Notes: a model not told the origin generated them from the sequence alone. A DNA stretch of 64,000 nt from JAODBJ01 sp963782465 (GCA_963782465.1 CAWAJR010000003.1:1116001-1180000); one strand, 5' to 3'. Shown: positions 1-9,957, numbered from the stretch's first letter. Numbers and translations: made by a program.

Positions 1-516
1 CAGGTCGCGAACGGCCGGCTCGTCGCGTCGGCCGAGTGCCGGAACCTGTTCTCCGGTACCTGCGACATGAACCTCGACGTGTACGTGCCGGCCGGTGTCG
101 CGGTGCACGTGCGCGCGAGCGGCGGCGGCATCACCCTGACCGGCGCGGTTGGCAACGTCGACGCGTCGTCGTCGGGTGGAGGGGTCACCGTCGACGGCGC
201 CCGCGGTGGCGATGTGCGGCTGCACTCGAGCGGCGGGAGCGTCAATGCGACCGGTCTCGCTGCATCGACGGTCGATGCTTCCTCTTCCGGAGGGCACGTC
301 GAGCTCGCGTTCGATACCGCGCCCAACAACGTGCACGCGACGTCGAGCGGCGGCCACGTGACCGTGACCCTGCCGCACACCTCCGATCTCTACCGGGTGA
401 GCGTCTCGTCGAGCGGCGGGAGCACCCACGACAACGTCCGCACCGACCCGACGAGCGATCGCACCATCGACGCCCACTCGTCGGGCGGCGGCGTCACCGT
501 GCAGTACCCGCAGTAA
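1..516 (+). CDS. DUF4097-like repetitive beta-strand protein, 5' truncated by window edge
   Basis: The reading frame is open from base 1, so the N-terminus lies outside the window; an ATG at 67 is internal. The visible 171 residues are built from short repeats of the type SSGGxVxV (about every 18-22 residues), for example DASSSGGGVTVDGA and HSSGGSVNATG. This Gly/Ser-turn beta-helix pattern is typical of the DUF4097 putative adhesin family, whose members are usually secreted or membrane-anchored with an N-terminal hydrophobic segment not visible here. It ends VTVQYPQ. The gap to the MMPL gene is 87 bases in the same direction, so the two may be co-transcribed. The family assignment rests on repeat pattern only; no enzymatic residues are expected. 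Confidence 0.7.
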   Translation, partial: QVANGRLVASAECRNLFSGTCDMNLDVYVPAGVAVHVRASGGGITLTGAVGNVDASSSGGGVTVDGARGGDVRLHSSGGSVNATGLAASTVDASSSGGHVELAFDTAPNNVHATSSGGHVTVTLPHTSDLYRVSVSSSGGSTHDNVRTDPTSDRTIDAHSSGGGVTVQYPQ

Positions 517-603
517 CCCGTCGCCGCGCGCCGGCCGCGCGGCCCCGTCGAACCGTCAATCGCCCGGGGTCTTGGCCTCGCGCGCTTGCAGACAGGAGCA
601 ACC

Positions 604-2834
604 ATGCTGGCCCGACTCGCCCGTTTCTCGTTCCGGCGCCGCCGGCGCGTCGTCGCCGCGTGGCTGCTCCTCCTCGTGCTCGCGCTCGCCGTCGGGCCGC
701 AGTTCGCCGGGAAGTGGGCGAACAACGGCCGCCTGCCCGGTACCGACTCCCAACGGGCCGCCGACCTCCTCACCCATTCCTTCCCGCAACGATCAGGCGA
801 CGACATCACGATCGTGTTCGCCGACGTGCCGGCGCATCGCGCCCGATCGCGACGTTCCTGCACGCGGTGGCGCGGGTGCCGGCGATCGAGGACGTGCAAC
901 CGATCCAGATGTCGCGCGGGGGCCAAATCGGCACCGCGACCGCGGTCCTCGACACCACCGACCGGGCTCGCACTACCGCGGCCGTCGATCGCATCGACGC
1001 GCTCGCCGGCCCGCTCCGGCATCACGGCGTGCGCGTCGAGTTCGGCAGCGACTGGTTCTCGAGCGGCAGCATGCCGGCCACCGAAGCCATCGGCCTCGCC
1101 GCCGCGATCGTCGTGCTGCTTCTCGCGTTCGGGTCGTTGCTCGCGATGGGGCTACCGATCCTCACCGCGCTCGCCGGCATCGGGATCGCCGTCGCCGGTG
1201 TTGGGCTGGTCGCGAACTTCGCGTCGACGCCCGACTTCGCGCCGCAGGTCGCGGTGATGATCGGTCTCGGCGTGGGGATCGACTACGCGCTGTTCATCGT
1301 GACCCGTTACCGCCGCGCCCTCGATCGCGGGCAGGTGCCGATCGACGCGGTCGTCGAGGCGATGACGACATCGGGCCGGGCCGTGCTGTTCGCCGGTTGC
1401 ACTGTGGTGGTGTCGCTGCTCGGCATGCTGGTGATGGGACTGTCGTTCCTCTACGGCCTCGCGATCGGCACGTCGCTCGCGGTCGCGATCGCGGTTGCGG
1501 CGGCCGTCACGCTGCTCCCCGCGCTCCTCGGCTTCATCGGGACCAACATCAACCGGTTCAGCGTCGGCCGCCACCGCCGTGAACCGAGCGGGGGGTTGTT
1601 CGCACGGTGGGCCGGGTTCGTGCAACGGCGCCCGTTCGTCGTCGCGGCGGCGGGGCTCACGCTGCTCGTCGTGGCCGGCCTCCCCGTGCTCGGGATGCGC
1701 CTCGGTGTGGCCGACGCGAGCAACGACCCGGCATCGTCGACCACGCACCAGGCCTACAACCTCATCGCCGACGGGTTCGGCGCCGGCGCGAACGGCCCGA
1801 TCGAGGTCGTCTTCGACGGCCGGATCGCACAGGAGCAGGCGGCGATCGCGCGGGTCGTCACCGCGTTGCGCGAAACGCCGGGCGTGGTGCACGTCGGCGA
1901 GCCGGTGACGAGCCCGAACGGCGACGCCGCGATCGCGACGCTCGTACCCGCCGACGGCCCCCAAACGGCGGCGACCGTCCACCTGTTGCACCACCTGCGC
2001 GGCGACGTCGTGCCCGCCGCGACGCGCGGTTCGTCGATGCACGTCTACCTCGGTGGCCAGACCGCCGCCGGCATCGACTTCTCGAGCGTGCTCGGCGCGC
2101 GGCTGCCGCTCTTCATCGCCGCCGTGCTCGCGCTGAGCTTCCTGCTGCTGATGACCGTGTTCCGGTCGGTCGTGGTCGCGTGCAAAGCCGTCGTCATGAA
2201 CATGCTCTCCATCGGCGCCGCGTACGGCGTGATCGTCGCGGTGTTCCAGTGGGGATGGTTCGGGAGCCTCGTCGGCGTCAGCCCGGCGCCGATCGAACCG
2301 TGGATCCCGATGATGATGTTCGCCATCGTTTTCGGGCTCTCGATGGACTACGAGGTGTTCCTGCTGTCGGCCGTACGCGAGGAGTTCGACCGGACGGGCG
2401 ACAACCGCAGCGCCGTCGCGACCGGGCTCGCGACCACGGCCCGGCTCATCACCGCCGCCGCGCTCATCATGGTGTGCGTCTTCGCGAGTTTCGTGCTCGC
2501 CGACGTGCGAGCGCTGAAGCTGATCGGGCTCGGCCTCGCCGTCGCGGTCGCCGTCGACGCCAGCGTTGTGCGGATCGTCCTCGTGCCCGCGACCATGGAA
2601 CTGCTCGGGAACGCCAACTGGTGGCTCCCGAAATGGCTCGACCGGCGGCTCCCGCGTGTGCACGTCGAGGGAGAACCCGCCGGCGACGCGATCACCGCGA
2701 TCGACGCGTCCGACGCGTCCGATCGGCGGCCGGCCGGACCGGCGTTCGATCACGCGCTGTCGCGCACCTCGGCCTCTCCCGGCCAGGCCCAACCGTCGGC
2801 CTCGGCGGCCGGCACCGGGCGGCTGAACAGGTAG
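604..2834 (+). CDS. MMPL/RND-family membrane transporter (single-base frameshift)
   Basis: An MMPL-family exporter of about 743 residues if one missing base near 838-846 is restored. The start ATG at 604 has AGGAG six bases upstream. The N-terminus (RLARFSFRRRRRVVAAW, then the first membrane helix) is in one frame; from FLHAVARVPAIEDV onward the protein continues in another. The conserved GxxxDY signature is visible as GVGIDYALFIVTRYR and again as GLSMDYEVFLLSAVREEF, with two sets of about six helices around them. The length of 2231 bases is one short of a multiple of three, fitting a one-base loss. Family members move lipids, siderophores or drugs; the substrate is unknown. The 3' end overlaps the converging GGDEF-EAL gene by 85 bases. 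Confidence 0.85.
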
Positions 2835-4297
2835 CCCTGCGCGAGGTGGCAGCCCAGGGCGTCGAGATGCTGCGCGACGCGTGGTGTCTCGACGCCTTCG
2901 GCGACGACGACGAGACCGAGGCGGGCCCGAGCTCGACGAGCGCGCGCACGATCTGGAAGTCGAGGTCGGCGTCGACCATGCGACTGACAAAAGACCGATC
3001 GATCTTGATCTCGTCGATCGGGAGGAGGCGCAGCTGCACGAGCGACGAGAAGCCGGTGCCGAAATCGTCGAGGGCGATGCGGACCCCGATCCGCTTCAGC
3101 CGCTCGAGCGCGTCGACGGCGACCTCGACGTCACTCGCCAGCGCGGTCTCCGTCACCTCGATCATGATGGCGTCGGCCGGGACCGACCAACGTTCGAGTA
3201 CCGCTTCGAGCACGGTGGGGAGCAACGGGTCGTCGAGGGAGCGGGCCGAGATGTTGACGGCCATCGTGATCATCCTGCCCTCGTCGCGCCACACGCGGCA
3301 TTGCCGCACCGCCTGTTCGAGCACCACGACGGTCAGCGGGAAGATCAAGCCCGTGTGCTCGGCCAGGGGGATGAACTCGTCGGGCGCGACCAGGCCTCTC
3401 CGCGGATGATGCCAGCGCACGAGCGCTTCGACGGCGACAACGGTGCCGTTCGCGACCGAGACGAGCGGCTGGTAGAAGACCTCCAGCTCACCACGGTCGA
3501 CCGCGACGCGTAATTCACCGACCAGCCGGAGCCGGTCGGCGCTGTTCGGGTCCGTGCCCGCGCAGTACGACACGATCGGGTCGGCCGATCGCATGGCCTG
3601 GTGCAGCGCGATGTCGGCCCGTTCGAACAGCAGCGCGGCTTCGGTGGCGTCGTCGGGGAACATCGCGACCCCGACCGAGGCGCGCAGGGTGAGCAACACG
3701 CCGTCGGCGACGATGGGTTCGGCGATCGCTTCGAGCACCCGCTCGGCGACGTCGCCTACGGGGCCCGGTCCCCGCGGTCGGCCAGGTCGCCAAGGTCGCC
3801 GAGGTCGCCGAGGTCGCCGATAGCAGAAGCCCGAACGTGTCACCTCCCAGCCGAGCGACGACGTCACGGTCGCGTACGAGGGACGGGAGCCGTTCGGCGA
3901 TCCGAGCGAGAACGGCATCACCCGCCCGGTGCCCGAGGGCGTCGTTCACGTCCTCGAACCGTTCGAGGTCGAACATCAGCACCGCGACCGAACGCCGCTC
4001 GCGCCCGGCGGCCGCGACCGCCGTGCCGATCGACGCGACGAAATGCGCCCGGTTCGGCAGACCGGTGAGCGAGTCGTGATGGGCGAGGTACGCGTTCCCC
4101 CGCGCTTGGCGGACGAAATCGAGAGACACGAGCCAAGCCGTCGCAACCAGTGCGCCCCAGAGCGCGAGCGAGACCGCCGCGACCACGAGCCGGTTGGCGC
4201 GCCAACCGACGACTGCGGCCGCCATGGCGATCGGGAACAGGCTGAGCAACCCGAACCGGACCGGCAATGAGCCTGTTTGACCGTGCGTGCGTCCCAT
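2750..4297 (-). CDS. GGDEF-EAL c-di-GMP protein, degenerate GGDEF, active-looking EAL (two compensating frameshifts)
   Basis: A membrane protein with two N-terminal helices (residues about 12-60), a GGDEF domain and an EAL domain. The GGDEF signature reads GGDTF, with Thr in place of the metal-binding Glu, while an RxxD inhibitory site (RDRD) is kept five residues before it. The EAL domain keeps EALVRW, NIS, EVTET, DDFGTGFSS, IKIDRSF and AEGVET, so c-di-GMP phosphodiesterase activity is predicted. The frame is lost between 3775 and 3830, within a 9-base repeat, and restored near 2927-2937; the two single-base shifts cancel, giving 516 codons and a stop at 2750-2752 (ending EVRDSA). Start chosen is the first ATG, before the first helix. 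Confidence 0.8.
3784..3819. repeat. Four tandem copies of a 9-base unit (AGGTCGCCR)
   Basis: Four direct copies of AGGTCGCCA/G lie inside the GGDEF coding region. On the coding strand they read as repeated Ser-Ala-Thr. The first frameshift of the GGDEF-EAL gene lies in or next to this array, so either slippage or a sequencing error is likely. Confidence 0.8.
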
Positions 4298-4375
4298 CCT
4301 TGGATCGCCCTTCTCGTCCCGGTTCTTGGATCGACGGGCGCCGCGGCCGACTCGCGAGGCGAATTCGGAAATGTT

Positions 4376-5197
4376 TCAGTCGGGCGACCCCGGCCCGAGC
4401 CGGTTCACATGGTGGAACGCGATCGCTGCCGCAACCGAGACGTTGAGCGAATCGACACCGTCGGCCATCGGGATACGCACCCGCGTGCCGGCCGCTGCCA
4501 ACGCCGCATCGGAAAGCCCCGGCCCTTCGGCACCGAGCAGCAGCGCGATCTTGTCATCCGCTCCCGGCACGAACGCGCCGATCGGGATCGCGTCGCGCGC
4601 CGGGGTGAGCGCGACGAGATGGAACCCGGCGGCTCGCACGGCATCGAGCGCGGCCGGCCACGGCGTCGCCCGTGCCCAGGGCACCGTCAGCACATGCCCG
4701 ATCGAAACACGCACTGCCCGGCGGTACAGCGGATCGCTGCACTGGGGGCAGCACAAGATCGCGTCGATACCGAACGCGGCCGCGTTGCGGAACAGGCCAC
4801 CCAGGTTCTCGTGATCGTTCACCCGTTCGAGCATCGCGATGCGTCGCGCGCCGGCGAGCACTGTGTCGACCGACGGCAACGGGTCGCGGTCGGCCGCCGC
4901 GACCGCGCCCCGATGCAGGTTGAAGCCAACGGTCTCGCGCATCACGGCCGGCGCGACGACGTACACCGGTGCCTCGATGCCGGCGAGCACGTCGGCCAAC
5001 GCGTCGGCTTGTTGCGGGGTGACGAGCACCGACCGCACCCGGTACGACGTGGTGAGGAGTGTGCGCACGACGAGCGGGCCTTCAGCGATGAAGAAGCCCC
5101 CATCACCCTCGACCCGCCGGCGCAGGTCGGGGTCGGAGAGCCCCACGTAGTCGGCGATCCTCGGATCGTCGGCCCGGTCGATCGCGACCCGGTTCAC
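4376..5197 (-). CDS. TrmH/SpoU-family RNA 2'-O-methyltransferase
   Basis: A 273-residue SpoU-class methyltransferase, which transfers methyl from S-adenosylmethionine to a ribose 2'-OH of tRNA or rRNA. All three SPOUT motifs are visible: NHENLGGLFRNAAAFG (motif 1), LLLGAEGPGLS (motif 2) and PMADGVDSLNVSVAAA (motif 3, the knot). The N-terminal about 100 residues form the usual substrate-binding extension with FIAEGPLVVRTLL. The GTG start at 5197 overlaps the stop of the upstream FAD oxidoreductase as GTGA, showing translational coupling in a three-gene unit with the amidase. The exact RNA target cannot be read from sequence. Confidence 0.93.
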   Translation of the reverse strand: MNRVAIDRADDPRIADYVGLSDPDLRRRVEGDGGFFIAEGPLVVRTLLTTSYRVRSVLVTPQQADALADVLAGIEAPVYVVAPAVMRETVGFNLHRGAVAAADRDPLPSVDTVLAGARRIAMLERVNDHENLGGLFRNAAAFGIDAILCCPQCSDPLYRRAVRVSIGHVLTVPWARATPWPAALDAVRAAGFHLVALTPARDAIPIGAFVPGADDKIALLLGAEGPGLSDAALAAAGTRVRIPMADGVDSLNVSVAAAIAFHHVNRLGPGSPD

Positions 5198-6312
5198 CCG
5201 GCCCCGAACCTCGCGAGCGCGAACGGGGCGAGGTCGTGGTCGGGTGCCCGGCCCAGCAAGGCCTGCGCGACGAGCTGCCCGCTGTACGGACCGAGCAGCA
5301 AGCCGTTGGCGCCGTGGCCGGTCGCGACGAACACGTTGTCGTGCCCGGGAACGGAGCCCAGGATCGGATGGTCGTCGGGCGTCGTCGGGCGCAGGCCGAC
5401 GCGCACTTCGGCGAGCGTCGCGTCGCGCAGGCCCGGCGCGACGCGCAACGTCTCGCGCAACACCTCGTGTACGCCGCCGGCGGTCGCGCGGACGTCGAAC
5501 TCGGCCTCCGGCTCGACCGTCGCGCCGACCGCGACCCGACCGCCCGGCCACGGGACCATGTAGTAACCGAACACCGGCTGGGCGATCGGCCACGAACCGG
5601 TATCGGCCCCGTCGAGCATGAGGTGCACGATCTGGCCGCGGTGCGGCACGACCGGTGTCGGCACGCCGAGTTGCGCGGCGATGTCGGGAGTCCACGCACC
5701 GCCCGCGATCGCGACACGGTCGCAGGCAACCGGCGCGCCATCGACGGCCACACCGGTCACGCGGCCGCCCTCCAGCATCAATTCGCCGTGGGCCGGTTCG
5801 CGGTGCTCGAGGCCGGCCGAGCGGGCCGCGAGGAGCACGGCGGCCCGTAACGATCGGCCGTCGACACGCGCCGCGTCGGGATTGTGCAAGGCCCGCTGCA
5901 CCGGCGCGAGCGCCGGGAACCGTGCCCGCGCGTCGTCGGGCGAGATCTCCCGCACCCGTCCCCGGCCCTGCGAAATGCGCGCGACCCACTCGAACGCGGG
6001 GAGGTCGGTGTCGCGCAGGGCGAGCTTCACGAGCCCGCAACGCTGGTAGCCGGTCTCCTTCGCGCCGGAACGGAGGAGGCGCTCGTGCAGTGCCGGGTAG
6101 TGGGCTCCGGAGGCGAGGCACAGCTCGACCCATGCCGGGTCTTCGGAGAGCGCGGTCTGCGGGGTGAGGATGCCGGCGCCGGCGTCGGTCGCCCGCCCCG
6201 GAAGGTGACCGTCGACGAGCAACGTGCGCACCCCGGCATCGACCAGGTGCAGCGCGATCGCGGCGCCGACGATGCCGCCGCCGATGACGATCGCGTCGAA
6301 ATGCTCGCGCAC
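5194..6312 (-). CDS. FAD-dependent amino-acid oxidoreductase (DAO/ThiO family)
   Basis: A 372-residue flavoprotein of the D-amino acid oxidase/glycine oxidase family. The Rossmann FAD motif is at the start (DAIVIGGGIVGAAIALHL, residues about 5-22), and the C-terminal FAD-binding stretch reads FVATGHGANGLLLGPYSG. Mid-protein ITPxT-like and GGAWTPDIAAQLGV segments match the family core. The reaction is probably oxidation of a primary or secondary amine or amino acid with transfer of electrons to O2. The GTG at 6312 lies one base after the stop of the upstream amidase and its stop overlaps the methyltransferase start, so the three are one operon. An amidase next to an amine oxidase suggests stepwise use of an amide, but the substrate is not deducible. 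Confidence 0.88.
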   Translation of the reverse strand: MREHFDAIVIGGGIVGAAIALHLVDAGVRTLLVDGHLPGRATDAGAGILTPQTALSEDPAWVELCLASGAHYPALHERLLRSGAKETGYQRCGLVKLALRDTDLPAFEWVARISQGRGRVREISPDDARARFPALAPVQRALHNPDAARVDGRSLRAAVLLAARSAGLEHREPAHGELMLEGGRVTGVAVDGAPVACDRVAIAGGAWTPDIAAQLGVPTPVVPHRGQIVHLMLDGADTGSWPIAQPVFGYYMVPWPGGRVAVGATVEPEAEFDVRATAGGVHEVLRETLRVAPGLRDATLAEVRVGLRPTTPDDHPILGSVPGHDNVFVATGHGANGLLLGPYSGQLVAQALLGRAPDHDLAPFALARFGAG

Positions 6313-6313
6313 G

Positions 6314-7768
6314 TCAGAAACCCGGCGGGTGGCGGTCGGCCCAGGGCAGCGCCGTCTCGAGCTGCGCGGCGACGCGCAACAGCATGTCTTCCCGCCCGTA
6401 CGGCGCGACGAGTTGCACGCCGATCGGGAGCGCAGGGGCGTCGGCGGTTGGCGCACTCCAGTGGAGCGGCAACGAGATCGCCGGTTGCCCCGTGATGTCG
6501 AACGGCGTCGTGAACGTGACCAGCCGGCCCATGCGGGCGGCGGCGAGCGGATCGCTATTGGGTGCGATGCTGCCGAGCCGGAACGGCGGTTCGGGGCTCG
6601 TGGGCACGACCAGGATGTCGTGGTCGTCCCACCAGCGCGCCAAGCCGCGCGCCCAGCGCTGGAGTTCTTCCAACGCGGTCGTGTACTGCACGCCGCTGCT
6701 GCCCCGCCCGACCTGGGCGAGCAACGCGGTGTACGGCTCGACGTCGGAGTCGAGGATCGGCTGCCCGGTGCGGGCGCTCCAGCGTTCGAGGTCGCGGGCG
6801 ATCGCGACGCAAAGCAGCAGACCGAAGTGTTCGAGGCCGTCGGCGTCGAGCGCGTCGACCGGCGTGGCTTCGACGTGATGGCCCATCGCCTCGAGCGCGC
6901 TCGCGGCGGCCCCGACGGCGGCAATGCATTCGGGATGCGACTCACCACCACCGTCGGGTGTGCGGGTGCGGGTGCGGAAACCGACGCGCAACCGGCCAGG
7001 GTCGGCGCCCACCTCCTCCGACCATGGCCGCAACGGTGGCGGCGCCGAGTACGGGTCGCCCGGGCCGGGCCCGGCGACGGCATCGAGCACCCCCGCGGTG
7101 TCGCGCACGGTGCGGGTGAGCACCAGCTCGTGCGTCAGCGGGCCCCAGTACTCGCCGAAATCGGGACCGAGGGTCGTGCGGGCACGCGTCGGCTTCAAGC
7201 CGACGATCCCGCACATCGATGCCGGGAACCGGATCGAACCACCCATGTCGTTGCCGTGCGCGACGGGCACCATCCCCGACGCGACCGCGGCCGCCGCGCC
7301 GCCGCTCGAACCACCGGGCGAGCGGGAGAGGTCCCACGGGTTGTGCGTCGGGCCGTACGCGAGCGGTTCGGTGGTGATGCTCGCGGCCAGTTCCGGGAGG
7401 TTGCTCTTCCCGCAGATCAGGAAGCCGGCGGCCCGGAAGCGCCGGGCCAGCCAGGCATCGTTCGGTGCGCGCCAGCCGATCCGCTTGAGCGCCGCCATCC
7501 CGCAGTGGAACGGGTCACCCTCGGTGTGGCACACCGCGTCCTTCACCAGGAATGGGACCCCCGGGAACATCCCGTCGCGGGCGCCGAGGGCGGCCGTCGC
7601 GCCTGCCTTCTCGTAGAGCGGGTGGATCACCGCGTTGAGCCGACCGTTGTCGCGCTCGATGCGATCGATCGCGGCCTCGAGCAGTTCCGCCGGCGTCGCC
7701 GCGCCCGTCCGCACCAGCTCGCCCTGCGCGATCGCGTCGACCCAACGGAGGTCGTCGGAGATGGCCAT
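6314..7768 (-). CDS. Amidase signature family amidohydrolase
   Basis: A 484-residue amidase that hydrolyses a carbon-nitrogen amide bond using a Ser-cis-Ser-Lys triad. The catalytic Lys lies in PFLVKDAV, the cis-Ser in SPGGSSGGAAAAVASG and the nucleophilic Ser in GNDMGGSIRFPAS. The length is normal for GatA/fatty-acid amide hydrolase relatives, but GatB/GatC are absent nearby, so it is a stand-alone amidase rather than the tRNA amidotransferase subunit. ATG at 7768 (MAISDDL) was chosen as the first in-frame start that keeps the usual N-terminal helix. It is the first gene of the unit with the FAD oxidoreductase and SpoU methyltransferase, and it is divergent from the HU gene. Confidence 0.95.
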   Translation of the reverse strand: MAISDDLRWVDAIAQGELVRTGAATPAELLEAAIDRIERDNGRLNAVIHPLYEKAGATAALGARDGMFPGVPFLVKDAVCHTEGDPFHCGMAALKRIGWRAPNDAWLARRFRAAGFLICGKSNLPELAASITTEPLAYGPTHNPWDLSRSPGGSSGGAAAAVASGMVPVAHGNDMGGSIRFPASMCGIVGLKPTRARTTLGPDFGEYWGPLTHELVLTRTVRDTAGVLDAVAGPGPGDPYSAPPPLRPWSEEVGADPGRLRVGFRTRTRTPDGGGESHPECIAAVGAAASALEAMGHHVEATPVDALDADGLEHFGLLLCVAIARDLERWSARTGQPILDSDVEPYTALLAQVGRGSSGVQYTTALEELQRWARGLARWWDDHDILVVPTSPEPPFRLGSIAPNSDPLAAARMGRLVTFTTPFDITGQPAISLPLHWSAPTADAPALPIGVQLVAPYGREDMLLRVAAQLETALPWADRHPPGF

Positions 7769-7957
7769 GACGACATGCTGGCACGCCTCTGCGGTCGGCC
7801 CCGTGCCCGTGCAGTCGCCAAACGGGGCGCAATCACTCCCGACGAGGTTCTCCGATGCGAAAAATGCAAGAAAATCGGGCTGAAATCCGTCGCCGCGCCT
7901 ATCGAAGGTGCAAGCATGCAACCCGATGTGCCCACGGCTTGATGGAGGCCAGCCAAC

Positions 7958-8404
7958 GTGAATCGAAGCCAGTTGCTGAACACGATTGCCGAGCGGAACG
8001 GCTTGTCGCGCAAGGAAGCCGACCAGCTCGTGACGTCCGTCGTCGACATCATCACCGAGACCGTGAGCACCGGTGAGGACGTGACGATCTCGGGCTTCGC
8101 AAAGTTCCGCCGGGTCGACCGGCCGGCACGCATGGGCCGCAACCCAGCGACCGGTGAAGCGATCAAGATCGCCGCGAAGCGGCAGGCCAAGGTGACGCCG
8201 CTCAAGGCGTTCAAGGATGCCGTCCTCTCCGGTAAGGCGCCGCGCAAGGCGGCCAAGAAGACCGTCGCCAAGAAGGCTCCGGCCAAGAAGGCTCCGGCGA
8301 AGAAGACCGTCGCCAGGAAAGCGCCGGCCAAGAAGACCGTCGCCAGGAAGGCACCGGCCAAGAAAACCGTGAAGAAGGCGGCGAAGAAGACCACTCGCCG
8401 CTGA
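7958..8404 (+). CDS. hupB: HU-type nucleoid protein with Lys/Ala-rich C-terminal tail
   Basis: A 148-residue DNA-binding protein. Residues 1-90 are a complete HU fold (MNRSQLLNTIAER at the start and the DNA-binding arm region VDRPARMGRNPATGE). Residues about 93-148 form a basic tail of repeated KKAPAKKTVARKAPAKK units, as in the mycobacterial HupB/Hlp and other actinobacterial histone-like proteins; the tail binds and compacts DNA. The start is GTG at 7958, preceded by GGAGG nine bases upstream. The gene stands alone: it is divergent from the amidase and followed by a strong terminator. A length well above the 90 residues of a plain HU is expected for this lineage. Confidence 0.96.
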   Translation: MNRSQLLNTIAERNGLSRKEADQLVTSVVDIITETVSTGEDVTISGFAKFRRVDRPARMGRNPATGEAIKIAAKRQAKVTPLKAFKDAVLSGKAPRKAAKKTVAKKAPAKKAPAKKTVARKAPAKKTVARKAPAKKTVKKAAKKTTRR

Positions 8405-8446
8405 TCGGGGGTCGGCGTCACGCCGGCACCGGTCCACGATGTACGA

Positions 8447-8480
8447 GCAGCCCGGCGTGCAAGCGCCGGGCTGCTTCGTT
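8447..8480 (+). terminator. Rho-independent-type terminator after HU gene
   Basis: A perfect 11-base-pair hairpin (GCAGCCCGGCG at 8447-8457 paired with 8464-8474, six-base loop) followed by the T-containing TTCGTT. It lies 43 bases after the HU stop codon and before the ligase gene. Confidence 0.8.
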
Positions 8481-8512
8481 GTCGTGGTCCGTCGCCGCGC
8501 GATCGTGGAGAG

Positions 8513-9490
8513 GTGACGGGCACCGAACCGCTCCCGATGCTGGCGACCGCGGGCTCCATGCCGACCGGGGCCGGATGGGCCTTCGAGGTCAAGTGGGACG
8601 GCGTGCGCGCGATCGCGACGATCAGCGGGAGCACGGTGCGGGTCGCCGGCCGCAATGGTCGCGACATCACCGCGCGCTACCCGGAGTTGCAGGGCCTGGC
8701 CGGCGCGCTCCGGGGGCACCGCGCGGTGCTCGACGGTGAGATCATCGCCTACGACGAGCGCGGCCACCCGAGTTTCGAACGGCTCCAGGAGCGCATGCAT
8801 GTCGACGACCCGCAGACGGTCGACATGCTGCGCCGCCGCGTGCCGATCTCCTACATGGTGTTCGACCTGCTCGCGCTCGACGGCGCCGACATGGCCGGCC
8901 GGCCGTACGTCGATCGTCGCGCCGCGCTCGAGTCGCTGCCGCTCGGGGCCGATCCGCGCACCGTGTCGTGGCGGGTCCCTCCGAACGAGATCGGCGGCGG
9001 CGCGACGATCGAGGCCTTCACGCGCGCGTACGCGATCGAAGGCATCGTCGCGAAACGCCTCGACAGCCGCTACGAGGCGGGCCGCCATTCATCGGCGTGG
9101 CGCAAGATCAAGCACACCCGCCGGCAGGAGTTCGTGATCGGCGGTTGGACACCGGGCGAGCGCGGCCGCGCGGGCGACATCGGCGCCCTCGTGCTCGGCG
9201 TCTACGAACCCGTCGACGGCGCTGCCATGCAGCTGCGCTGCTGCGGCCGGGTCGGCAGCGGGTTCACGAACGACATGCTCGACCGGCTCCGGGAACGTCT
9301 CGCGCCGCTGGCCCGTCGCGCATCGCCGTTCGCGGCCGGCCGCGTTCCGCGCCAGGCCCGCTTCGTGGAACCCGAACTCGTCGTCGAGGTGCGCTTCGCG
9401 CAGTGGACTTCCGCATGCGCGGTCCGGGCCGCGGTGTTCCTCGGGCTGCGCGACGACAAGGACGCCCGCACGGTCGTACGGGAACCCTGA
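8513..9490 (+). CDS. ATP-dependent DNA ligase (LigC/LigD ligase-domain type)
   Basis: A 325-residue ATP-dependent DNA ligase. The adenylation motif I is EVKWDGVRA with the nucleophilic Lys at residue 27; motif III-IV appears as LDGEIIAYD, motif IIIa-like SYMVFDLLALDG, motif IV EGIVAKR and motif V WRKIKHTR. A C-terminal OB-fold (LGVYEP through VVEVRF) completes the minimal ligase. No polymerase or phosphoesterase domain of LigD and no Ku gene is present here, so it resembles stand-alone LigC used in repair. Start is GTG at 8513. It follows the HU terminator and converges with cheW, only 14 bases away. Confidence 0.93.
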   Translation: MTGTEPLPMLATAGSMPTGAGWAFEVKWDGVRAIATISGSTVRVAGRNGRDITARYPELQGLAGALRGHRAVLDGEIIAYDERGHPSFERLQERMHVDDPQTVDMLRRRVPISYMVFDLLALDGADMAGRPYVDRRAALESLPLGADPRTVSWRVPPNEIGGGATIEAFTRAYAIEGIVAKRLDSRYEAGRHSSAWRKIKHTRRQEFVIGGWTPGERGRAGDIGALVLGVYEPVDGAAMQLRCCGRVGSGFTNDMLDRLRERLAPLARRASPFAAGRVPRQARFVEPELVVEVRFAQWTSACAVRAAVFLGLRDDKDARTVVREP

Positions 9491-9504
9491 GCCCAACCGG
9501 CCGT

Positions 9505-9957
9505 TCAGGCGGTCGCGACCGCTGGTTCGCTGCTCACGTCGATGGTCTGGTCGATGTCGAGTTCGAGGAGGAGTTGGTCTTCGAACTTGTAGACGCCGAG
9601 GATGAGTTGTTTGGCGATGCCGGTGAGGGTTTCGGGTGGTGCTTCGTAGATGGTGTCTTCGACTTCGACGACGTCGCCGATGGCGTCGACGAGGAGGCTG
9701 ACGGTGCCGCTGCCGGTTTGCACGACGATGTTCATGGCTCGCTGGTCGGCGTCGCGTTCGGGGAACTCGAGCCGTTTGCGCAGGTCGATCGCGGTGACGA
9801 TCTGGCCGCGCAGGTTGATGAGCCCGTCGATGACGGGGTTGGCGAGCGGGACGCGGGTCATCGGCTGGTAGGAGATGACTTCCTGCACTCGTTTCACCGG
9901 TACCCCGAAGAGGTGACCGGCAAGGTGCAGCGTGCAGAACTGGCGAGTGTCAGACAT
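9505..9957 (-). CDS. cheW: CheW-like coupling protein
   Basis: A single CheW domain of 150 residues, the scaffold that links the kinase CheA to receptors. The family core is clear: FGVPVKRVQEVI near the N-terminus, LINLRGQIVTAIDLRKRL (the highly conserved hydrophobic strand pair), and SLLVDAIGDVVEV. The C-terminal helix region LILGVYKFEDQLLLELDID is complete. It begins eight bases inside the end of cheA, so it is translationally coupled and is the last gene of the signalling cluster. No methyl-accepting receptor gene is visible in the window. Confidence 0.95.
   Translation of the reverse strand: MSDTRQFCTLHLAGHLFGVPVKRVQEVISYQPMTRVPLANPVIDGLINLRGQIVTAIDLRKRLEFPERDADQRAMNIVVQTGSGTVSLLVDAIGDVVEVEDTIYEAPPETLTGIAKQLILGVYKFEDQLLLELDIDQTIDVSSEPAVATA

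Noticed and set aside
1152..2990. 612-residue minus-strand frame antisense to the MMPL gene
   Set aside because: Arg/Asp/His-rich antisense frame typical of high-GC DNA, with no motif; the plus-strand MMPL gene explains the region.
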